From assembly GCA_005883255.1 (NCBI GenBank), contig VAXS01000013.1:1-20580 (forward strand): a DNA stretch of 20,580 nucleotides, given 5' to 3'. Below the pieces are notes generated by a model. It did no database searches and had not been told where the DNA came from. It saw only the letters and a program-made list of their open reading frames with translations. This DNA is from Actinomycetota bacterium (GTDB lineage Bacteria; Actinomycetota; Thermoleophilia; Solirubrobacterales; Solirubrobacteraceae). Position numbers and translations under genes: made by a program. Every line of letters starts with the position of its first letter. Positions within the stretch are counted from its first letter, which is position 1. This document shows, piece by piece, positions 6,962 to 13,094 of the stretch.

Positions 6962-8157
6962 ACCACGAGCGCATGATTGCGGTCTCCTTTCGCTCCTCGC
7001 ACCCTCCCCACCTCCCCGTGGGTGAACCCGCCGGCCAGCGGCACGTCCTCGCCCAGGCTGGCGCGGATCACCTCGGTCTCCCGTTCGACCGCGTCGCCGA
7101 GCGCGCGCTTGCGCCCGGCGCAGTCGAACACCAGCGCGGCCCGCGGGCGGGCGGCGCGCAGGCCGGCCCGCGCCCGCTTCACGGCCTCGGCCGCGCTGTC
7201 CACGATCGCCTCCACCGTCTGCTCGGTGAACACCACGGCGGCGTTGGCCGGGATCGCCGTGGCGCAGGCCAGTCCACCTCCGGGGGCGCGGCCGATCACG
7301 TGGCGCAGCCGCACCTCGCCGCTGAGCTCGGGCTGCGCCAGCGGATGCCTGACCGCCGCCCGGTGGAGCTCCTCCTCGTCGAGGTCCGCGCCCACCTTCT
7401 CGGCGTACACCTCGTCGGCCGGCCGGCCGTCCAGCTCCAGCAGCGTGCGGCCGGCCGCCCGCGTGACGATCGACGGGGCGGAGACCGGCGTGCAGGCGTG
7501 GGACAGCCCCACCGCGATCGGTCGCGGGGAGGTCAGCATCGCCGCCACCACGCTGTCGCGCCGGGCGGCGTCGTGGGCGAACTGGACGCCGTCGCGCGTG
7601 CCCGATCCGCCGCCGGCGAACGGGACGGCGGGCCCGGTGGCCTCGTAGGCGCCGTCGACCGCGTCGCACTGGTCGCCGGTGGCGGGATCCACGAACAGCA
7701 GCAGGAGCGCGTTCCCGGGGGCGGGCTCGACCGCCGCGGACGCGGCCTCCGCCGCCGCCCGGCCCGCGCCCCGCGGATCGCGCGAGGCGTGCTCCGCCAC
7801 GCCCACGCCGGCCAGCACGGTCTCGTCGAAGGCCAGCGCCGAGCAGCCGGGCTCGAGACCGCGCGGATCCGCCAGCGAGCCATCGCTGGTCATCCCCGCC
7901 ACCGTCGCGCCGCCCGCGGCCTCGCGCGCCTGCAGCGCGGCCAGCCTAGGCTCGATCTGCCCGGTGGGGAACATCAGCACCAGCCCGGGCCGCGCGCCGG
8001 CCAGCCCGTCCACGGCGTCGCCCACGGCATCCAGGACGGCGCCGGGCCCGCGCGCCCACCCCGCCGCCGCGAACGGTCGGGGTGTGAAGGGAGGGGTCAC
8101 CCCAAGTTGCTCGGAGGAGGCGGGGCCGGCGGAATCCGTCCCAGTTCGGCCGCCCAT
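6961..8157 (-). CDS. FIST domain sensor module (FIST N and FIST C), runs into GAF frame
   Basis: FIST is a sensory/ligand-binding domain found in bacterial signal proteins. From ATG 8157, about 399 residues read as FIST: GLVLMFPTG, MTSDGSL, NALLLLFVDPATGDQCDAVD, PAVPFAGGGSG, SRPIAVGLSHACTPVS-like strands, LLELDGRPADEVYAEK, then the FIST-C part ending GGFTHGEVGRVRGAKGDRNHALVV. At 6961-6958 the reading must move by one base for the GAF domain to follow directly (…VVP then EIIALVNS). Otherwise this frame continues as Arg/Pro-rich nonsense to 6469. ATG 8157 has TATCAT (8173-8168) at near-leaderless distance; GTG 8100 is an alternative start. The context suggests FIST was the input domain for the c-di-GMP enzymes downstream. 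Confidence 0.8.
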
Positions 8158-8184
8158 CGAACTCTTGATGATATCCGTACGTCG
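8158..8184. promoter_or_regulatory. 27-base divergent start region between FIST gene and 8185 gene
   Basis: Only 27 bases separate ATG 8157 (minus) from ATG 8185 (plus). Overlapping -10-like hexamers are visible: TATCAT on the minus strand (8173-8168) and GATGAT on the plus strand (8167-8172). If both are real, the two polymerases would compete for the same DNA. If the FIST protein starts at GTG 8100 instead, the space is 84 bases. Confidence 0.4.
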
Positions 8185-8484
8185 ATGGAACGCTGGCGCG
8201 TGAAGCTTCCGCCCTCTGTGCGCCCCCCGTTCGACGTCTACGTCAACGGCGTGCCCCAGCGCGAGGGCGTGGACTTCACCTGGCGCGAGGACGTGCTGCT
8301 GTTCGACCGGCCGCTGGCCAAGGAGGGGCGGCTCGGGTTCTGGCGCTGGTTCCTCGGCGCCTGGGGGATCGGGACCTACCGGCGCAACGACCAGGTCGAC
8401 GTGCGCTACGAGCGGGACGGCCGCCCGCAGGTCGCTCACGCGCTCGACATCGAGCCCCCGCCGGGCTGGACCTCCTCGAGCTGA
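8185..8484 (+). CDS. Hypothetical protein, 99 residues, WRVKLPPSVRPPFDVYVNG type
   Basis: Small basic protein without a named family that I can assign with certainty. It begins MERWRVKLPPSVRPPFDVYVNGV and has a central FWRWFLGAWGIGTYRRND segment. Alternating strand-forming stretches (FDVYVNGV, VDFTWRED, VLLFDRPL, QVDVRYERD) suggest a small beta fold. The aromatic FWRWFLGAWGIG patch may be an interface or membrane-surface anchor; it is too short and charged at its ends for a clear transmembrane helix. ATG 8185 is the first start after the divergent promoter region and has no Shine-Dalgarno. The last 49 bases overlap the convergent metF gene, with both products reading sensibly to their stops. 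Confidence 0.7.
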   Translation: MERWRVKLPPSVRPPFDVYVNGVPQREGVDFTWREDVLLFDRPLAKEGRLGFWRWFLGAWGIGTYRRNDQVDVRYERDGRPQVAHALDIEPPPGWTSSS

Positions 8485-9377
8485 TCGTCCTGCCGCTCGT
8501 CCCAGGGCCGCTGCAGGCGCAGCGACGAGAGGATGGCGCGCGTCGCCGGCGAGCGGTTGAGCGTGTAGAAGTGGATGCCCGGCGCGCCCCGGCGCAGCAG
8601 GTCGGCGCACTGCAGCGTGGTGTAGGCGACGCCCAGCTGCAGCACCGCCTCGGGGTCGTCGGCCCGGCGGTCGAGCTCCAGCAGCAGCCCCGGCGGGATC
8701 GTCGCCCCGCACATCTCGGTGATCGTCTTGAGCTGCGCCACGTTGGTGATCGGGATCACGCCCGGGACAATTGGCGCGGTGATCCCCGCCTCGCGGCAGC
8801 TGGCCACGAAGTCGAAGTAGTAGCGGTTGTCGAAGAACATCTGGGTGATCAGGAAGCTCGCCCCCGCGGCCAGCTTCTCCTTGAGGAAGCGGATGTCGTG
8901 CGCCAGGTCGGGCGCGTCGGGATGCACCTCGGGGAACGAGGCGGCGCCCACGCAGAACTCGTAGCCGCCGGCGATCAGCGCGATGAGCTCGGTGGACCAG
9001 CGCAGCCCGTCGGGGTGCGGGGTCCACTCCTTCTCCCCGCGCGGCGGATCGCCGCGCAGCGCCAGGACGTTGTCGATCCCGGCCCCGGCGATCTCGTCCA
9101 GCATCTCCCGCAGCCGGTCCACCGGCTCGCCCACGCAGCTCAGGTGCGCCATCGCCTCGATGCCCAGCTCCTGCTTGATCCACTTGGTGATCTCGACCGT
9201 CCGCTCGCGGGTCGCCCCGCCGGCGCCGTAGGTCACCGAGACGAAGTCGGGCTGCAGGCCCCGCAGCGTGCCCAGCGTGTCGCGCAGGGTGCGCTCGCCC
9301 TCGGGCGTCTTGGGCGGGAAGAACTCGAACGAGAAGACGGGCTCCTCGGCCGACGCGATGATCTCGTCGATCCGCAT
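8436..9377 (-). CDS. metF: 5,10-methylenetetrahydrofolate reductase
   Basis: FAD-dependent reductase making 5-methyl-THF for methionine synthesis, in the cytoplasm. The 313-residue protein is a TIM barrel of the usual bacterial length. FSFEFFPPKT near the N-terminus carries the catalytic Glu (E18). VSVTYGAGG, AHLSCVG, NVLALRGDPP, GAASFPEVHPDAPD, FLITQMFFDN and PGVIPITN are classic MTHFR blocks. ATG 9377 lies exactly 7 bases after a TACGAT -10 hexamer (9389-9384), so a leaderless transcript of its own is likely. It is also 22 bases after the GNAT stop and may be read through from the upstream cassette. The 3' end overlaps the convergent 99-residue gene by 49 bases. Confidence 0.95.
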   Translation of the reverse strand: MRIDEIIASAEEPVFSFEFFPPKTPEGERTLRDTLGTLRGLQPDFVSVTYGAGGATRERTVEITKWIKQELGIEAMAHLSCVGEPVDRLREMLDEIAGAGIDNVLALRGDPPRGEKEWTPHPDGLRWSTELIALIAGGYEFCVGAASFPEVHPDAPDLAHDIRFLKEKLAAGASFLITQMFFDNRYYFDFVASCREAGITAPIVPGVIPITNVAQLKTITEMCGATIPPGLLLELDRRADDPEAVLQLGVAYTTLQCADLLRRGAPGIHFYTLNRSPATRAILSSLRLQRPWDERQDDQLEEVQPGGGSMSSA

Positions 9378-9383
9378 CGCGCG

Positions 9384-9389
9384 ATCGTA
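9384..9389 (-). promoter_or_regulatory. TACGAT -10 hexamer placing +1 on the metF start codon
   Basis: TACGAT reads 9389 to 9384 on the minus strand; seven bases later is the A of the metF ATG. No Shine-Dalgarno sequence fits between them. No convincing -35 box is visible, which is common for TANNNT leaderless promoters. Confidence 0.5.
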
Positions 9390-9399
9390 GCGGCCCCGC

Positions 9400-10021
9400 T
9401 CAGCCGCTCGCCCGGCGGCGCTCCCACATCTGGATCGCCCCGCAGTCGCGGTAGCCCAGTCGCGCATACAGCGGCGCGCCCATCGCGGTGGCCTGCAGCG
9501 AGGTGGTCTGCAGGCCGCGCTCGCGCGCTTCCAGCAGGGCCTGGCGCATGAGCGCGGTGGCCAGCCCGCGTCCCCGGGCGGCGGGATCCGTGGCCACCAT
9601 GTACACGCCGCAGTCGCGCTCCACGTCGAGAGTCCCCAGGCAGGCGACGTCGCGGCCCTCGCCCCGGGCCACGTACAGGCGCAGCTCGCCCCGCAGCCCC
9701 CGGGACGCGGCGGCGGTGACCGCCGGCGGCCCGCAGCGCCCGTCCCGCCGCCTCGTCCTCCTCCGGCACCCACACCGTCCACGCGCGGACGCCGGCGTCT
9801 TCGTAGGCGGCCGCCAGGTCGTCGAGCGCCGCGCCCAGGACGTCGGGGTCGGTGTAGACGACGCCGTTGAAGAACGAGCGGTTGGCCGCGGGCGGGCACA
9901 CGCAGGCCACCAGCCCCTGGCGATCGAGCAGCGAGCAGCGGGGCGAGCGCTCGCCGATCAGCCGGTAGAAGCGGGCCAGGTTGGCCAGCATCCGGCGATA
10001 CAGCTCCTCGCGCTCGATCAT
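9400..10021 (-). pseudogene. GNAT acetyltransferase, frameshifted with an internal deletion
   Basis: The N-terminal part from ATG 10021 (MIEREELYRRMLANLARFYR) reads about 100 residues to WTVWVPEEDEAAGRALRAAG. This is the style of a GNAT protein with an N-terminal domain seen in actinobacteria. At about 9712-9720 the frame changes. The second frame gives RLYVARGEGRDVACLGTLD, then the acetyl-CoA-binding signature VYMVATDPAARGRGLATALM and YARLGYRDCGAIQMWERR. The linker and first strands of the catalytic domain, perhaps 50-60 residues, are missing between them. The start overlaps the stop of the upstream MBL gene (ATGA), so the gene was translated as part of the cassette. As read it cannot give a full protein; an isolated C-terminal piece from GTG 9672 (MARGEGRD) has only 90 residues. 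Confidence 0.78.
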
Positions 10022-11007
10022 CGGGGCTCCCAGCGCAGCGGCTCTCCCTCCCGGCGCCGGACCACTCCCCGGCGCTCGAGGTGGACCAGGTAGCACAGGG
10101 TCTCGGACAGCCGCCACGAGCCCGTGAGCGGGCTCAGCGGCTCCCCGTACACGGCGGGCACGATCTCGACCGCCGTCCGCGGCCGGCCGTCGAGCGCGCC
10201 TTCCACGGCCGCCAGCCGCTCGCGAACCAGCGCCCGGTTCGCCGCCACGTGGCCGGCGACGTCGGCGAACGGCCGCCCGTGCCCGGGAAGGCACAGCCGG
10301 GCGTCGAGCGCCTCCACCACGTCGAGCGAGTGCAGGAACTCGCCGGCGGGGTCGGGCGTCCAGCCGTAGTCGTAGTAGAGCGAGACCCGGCCCAGCAGGT
10401 GGTCGCCGGAGATCAGCAGGCGCCGCTGCGGCTGATGCAGGCAGACGTGGGACGGCGCGTGTCCCGGCGTCTCGTGCACCGTCCACTCCCCCAGGTCGGT
10501 GGGGATCGTCACGCCGGTCAGCAGGTCGCGGTCCGGCTCCACGATCGCGGCCACGCCGAAGCCCTGTCCGCGCCGCTCCTCGGCATAGCGCCGCAGCGGC
10601 TCCTCGGGCACTCCCGACTGCCGCGCCACCTCCAGGCGCCGGGCCAGCCAGGCCTCGGGATCCTGCGCCGCCGCGGTCATGTGCCCGTGGTTGGGGTGCA
10701 TCCACAGCTCGCAGCCCGCCCGCTCGACGATCGTCGCCGCCTGGCCGTAGTGGTCGGAGTGCGCGTGCGTGCACACCAGCAGGCGCACGTGCTCGAGCCG
10801 CAGGCGCACCTGGTCCAGCGCCCGCTCCAGGTGCGCGAGCGAGCCCGGCTCGTGCATCCCGGTGTCGAACAGGACCACGCCGTCGCCCGCGGCCACCGCC
10901 CAGGCGTTGCAGTGCGGCACGCCGGGCCAGGGCAGCGGGAGCCGCAGCCGCCACAGTCCCGGCAGCACGCGCTCGCCGCGGCCCAGCTCCCGCCGGCGCG
11001 CGTTCAC
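10018..11007 (-). CDS. Metallo-beta-lactamase-fold hydrolase
   Basis: Zinc hydrolase of the MBL superfamily, 329 residues. It shows VVLFDTGMHEPG, the zinc motif THAHSDHYGQ (H81, H83, D85, H86), ETPGHAPSHVCL with the next His ligand, LLISGDHLL with the bridging Asp, and CLPGHGRPF. The C-terminal ~80 residues (GHVAANRALVRERLAAVEGAL onward) are helical, with a winged-helix-like end (LCYLVHLERRGVVRRREGE), as in MBL proteins acting on thioesters or glyoxalase-II-like substrates. GTG 11007 overlaps the upstream GNAT stop as GTGA, and its own TGA overlaps the next gene's ATG, which indicates translational coupling in a three-gene unit. The substrate is unknown. Confidence 0.88.
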   Translation of the reverse strand: MNARRRELGRGERVLPGLWRLRLPLPWPGVPHCNAWAVAAGDGVVLFDTGMHEPGSLAHLERALDQVRLRLEHVRLLVCTHAHSDHYGQAATIVERAGCELWMHPNHGHMTAAAQDPEAWLARRLEVARQSGVPEEPLRRYAEERRGQGFGVAAIVEPDRDLLTGVTIPTDLGEWTVHETPGHAPSHVCLHQPQRRLLISGDHLLGRVSLYYDYGWTPDPAGEFLHSLDVVEALDARLCLPGHGRPFADVAGHVAANRALVRERLAAVEGALDGRPRTAVEIVPAVYGEPLSPLTGSWRLSETLCYLVHLERRGVVRRREGEPLRWEPR

Positions 11008-11588
11008 CGCGGCTCCCGCCACATGAGCCACACCGGCGGGCCCTCCGGGAGCCGCAGCTCCTCGGTCACCCGGAACCCGTGGCGGGAGTAGTAGTCGACG
11101 TTGCGCTCCTTGCTGGACTCCAGGTAGGCGGGGACGCCGTCGGCGTCGCAGGCCCGCAGCACCGGACCCATCAGCGCGGTGCCCAGGCCGCGCCCCTGCG
11201 ACTCCGGCTCCACGCCCAGGACCGCCAGGTAGTAGTGGGGCTCGCGGGGGTGACGGCGCTCGACGTCGTGCAGCCCGCCCAGGATCCGGGCGGCGCGCAG
11301 GCCGAGACCCCCCGCCAGTCGCACCAGCATGTCCAGCTGCTGGCCGGCGGAGACCTTCCACTGACCGGGGACCGCCCACAGCGCCCCGCCGCGGTTGTCC
11401 AGCGTGTAGGTCTCCCGCTGGTCGAGCACGTGGCGCAGCCGCAGCGCGAACAGGCGGCGGGCGAAGCGGGGACGCCGGCGGGCGTCGGGGAACACCCAGC
11501 CGATCACCGGGTCGTCGTCGAACGCCGCCGCCAGCGCGGTGGAGAGCGCCGGCACGTCGTCCGCCACCGCCTTCCTCACGTCCTGCAC
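11004..11588 (-). CDS. GNAT-family N-acetyltransferase
   Basis: A 194-residue GNAT protein likely to transfer an acetyl group from acetyl-CoA to a small molecule or protein N-terminus. Landmarks are ALAAAFDDDPVIGWVFPD at the start, then HYYLAVLGVEPESQGRGLGTALM, which holds the acetyl-CoA pyrophosphate-binding Q/RxxGxG/A loop, and YLESSKERNVDYYSRHGFRV near the end. GTG 11588 is 8 bases after a GATACT hexamer (11601-11596), fitting a leaderless start; GTG 11579 is an alternative. It is the first gene of the minus-strand cassette leading to MBL hydrolase, second GNAT and metF, and is divergent from pyk. Confidence 0.87.
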   Translation of the reverse strand: MQDVRKAVADDVPALSTALAAAFDDDPVIGWVFPDARRRPRFARRLFALRLRHVLDQRETYTLDNRGGALWAVPGQWKVSAGQQLDMLVRLAGGLGLRAARILGGLHDVERRHPREPHYYLAVLGVEPESQGRGLGTALMGPVLRACDADGVPAYLESSKERNVDYYSRHGFRVTEELRLPEGPPVWLMWREPR

Positions 11589-11623
11589 GCGGGGCAGTAT
11601 CCCCCGCGCGCTACCGTCAGCAC
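11589..11623. promoter_or_regulatory. 35-base divergent promoter between GNAT cassette and pyk
   Basis: The plus-strand TACCGT (11612-11617) puts +1 exactly on the pyk GTG at 11624. The minus-strand GATACT (11601-11596) puts +1 one base before the GNAT GTG at 11588. Both messages would be leaderless, and each promoter's upstream region would lie inside the other gene. Confidence 0.5.
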
Positions 11624-13039
11624 GTGGACCGTCGCACCAAGATCGTCGCCACGATCGGACCCGCCTCCGACGACGTGGACACGCTGACCCGGATGATCGA
11701 CGCCGGGATGGACGTGGCGCGGCTGAACTTCTCCCACGGAACCCCCGAGGAGAAGGCCCGCACCGCCCAGCGGGTCCGGGCGGCCGCGGACCGGCTGGAG
11801 CGCCCGGTGGCGATCCTCCAGGACCTGCCCGGGCCCAAGCTGCGGATCGGGCCGCTGGACGAGGTGGCGGAGCTCAAGCCCGGCGATCGGGTGACGTTCG
11901 AGGCCGGCGCCGACGGCGCGGGCGACGCCGAGCGCATGTCGGTGGCCTGGCCCGGGCTGGCGGACGCGCTGTCGCCGGGCGACGTCCTCTACCTGACCGA
12001 CGGCACGGTGCGGCTGCGGGTGGAGACGGTGCGCCGGGCCGAGCACGCGGTGGAGACCGTGGTCGAGCTGGGCGGGACGGTCTCGTCGCGCCAGGGCCTG
12101 AACGTCCCGGGCGAGCTGGCCGACCTGCCCTCGGTGGGCGAGGAGGACCTGGAGCTCCTGCGCTTCGGCGAGTCGCTGGGGGTTGACCTGGTGGCGCTGT
12201 CGTTCGTCCGGCGCCCGGAGGACGTGGCCGAGGTACGCCGCCACACCCGCCTCCCGCTGATCGCCAAGATCGAGAAGCCCCAGGCGGTCGAGTTCGCCGA
12301 GCAGATCATCCACGCCGCCGACTGCGTGATGGTGGCGCGGGGCGACCTGGGCATCGAGCTGGAGATCGAGGAGGTCCCGCTCGTGCAGAAGCACGTGATC
12401 GCGCTGGCGGGCGGGCTGGCGCGGCCGGTCATCACGGCCACGCAGATGCTGGACTCGATGGTGGCCTCGTCGCGGCCCACTCGCGCCGAGGTCACCGACG
12501 TGGCCAACGCGATCCTGGACGGCACCGACGCGCTCATGCTCTCCCAGGAGACCGCGGTGGGCGCGCACCCGGTGGAGTCGGTGGCGATGATGGCCTCGAT
12601 CGCCCGGCGCACGGAGCGCGAGGCGCCCTACGGGCACTGGAACGAGACCCGCGTCCGGCGCCTGGAGCGCCACGACCAGGACCCGGCCTACACCGTGGCC
12701 TACAACGCCTGCGCCGCCGCCCGCCAACTCGACCTGGCCGCGCTGGTGGTCCCCACCCTGTCGGGGCGCTCGGCGCGGATCATCTCGGCCCACCGTCCGC
12801 AGGTCCCGATCGTGGCGCTGTCGCCCGGGAAGGAGACGGTGCGCCGCTGCTCGCTCATGTGGGGCGTCCAGGCCGCGCGCATGCGCCGCCACGAGGTGAC
12901 CGAGGAGCTGATCGCCGACGCCGCCAGGCGAGTGGTCGAGCTGGGCTGGGCCAAGCCCGGCCAGCGCGTGGGGATCACCGCCGGCCTGCCCAGCGGCCGT
13001 CCCGGCACCACCAGCCTGTTCCAGGTCCAGACGGTCTGA
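11624..13039 (+). CDS. pyk: Pyruvate kinase
   Basis: Converts phosphoenolpyruvate and ADP to pyruvate and ATP in glycolysis. The 471-residue protein is full length: RTKIVATIGPAS at the N-terminus, ARLNFSHG, ILQDLPGPKLRIG, a B domain, then LIAKIEKPQAVE with the catalytic Lys, MVARGDLGIELE, ITATQMLDSMVASSRPTRAEV and DVANAILDGTDALMLSQETA. The last motif has Gln where most pyruvate kinases have Gly (MLSGETA); the position is outside the metal and phosphate ligands, so activity is expected. The C-terminal domain ends in TAGLPSGRPGTTSLFQVQTV, as usual. GTG 11624 is supported by the intact first strand and the exactly spaced TACCGT. Confidence 0.97.
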   Translation: MDRRTKIVATIGPASDDVDTLTRMIDAGMDVARLNFSHGTPEEKARTAQRVRAAADRLERPVAILQDLPGPKLRIGPLDEVAELKPGDRVTFEAGADGAGDAERMSVAWPGLADALSPGDVLYLTDGTVRLRVETVRRAEHAVETVVELGGTVSSRQGLNVPGELADLPSVGEEDLELLRFGESLGVDLVALSFVRRPEDVAEVRRHTRLPLIAKIEKPQAVEFAEQIIHAADCVMVARGDLGIELEIEEVPLVQKHVIALAGGLARPVITATQMLDSMVASSRPTRAEVTDVANAILDGTDALMLSQETAVGAHPVESVAMMASIARRTEREAPYGHWNETRVRRLERHDQDPAYTVAYNACAAARQLDLAALVVPTLSGRSARIISAHRPQVPIVALSPGKETVRRCSLMWGVQAARMRRHEVTEELIADAARRVVELGWAKPGQRVGITAGLPSGRPGTTSLFQVQTV

Positions 13040-13051
13040 GGCCGCCGCCAA

Positions 13052-13071
13052 CCGGCGCGCCCGGGCGCCGG
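13052..13071 (+). terminator. GC-rich hairpin after pyk
   Basis: CCGGCGC (13052-13058) and GCGCCGG (13065-13071) form a perfect 7-bp stem with a 6-base loop, 12 bases after the pyk stop. There is no T-run after it, so it would be a terminator only of the U-poor type common in high-GC genomes, or it may simply mark the border before the acylase promoter. Confidence 0.4.
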
Positions 13072-13094
13072 GCCGGGGTACGGTTCCGCGCGGG

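Noticed and set aside
6955..6970. Programmed ribosomal frameshift at the FIST-GAF border
   Set aside because: The run is only CCC, with no X-XXY-YYZ slippery heptamer; missing-base or separate-gene explanations fit better.
4926..6974. A 682-codon frame from ATG 6974 with a good AAAGGAG upstream
   Set aside because: The translation is Arg/Gly/Ala-rich without domain motifs; the GAF-GAF-GGDEF frame over the same bases is convincing.
13052..13071. Riboswitch or attenuator ahead of the acylase
   Set aside because: Only one simple GC hairpin is present, with no conserved aptamer-like structure, and the acylase message is predicted to start downstream of it.
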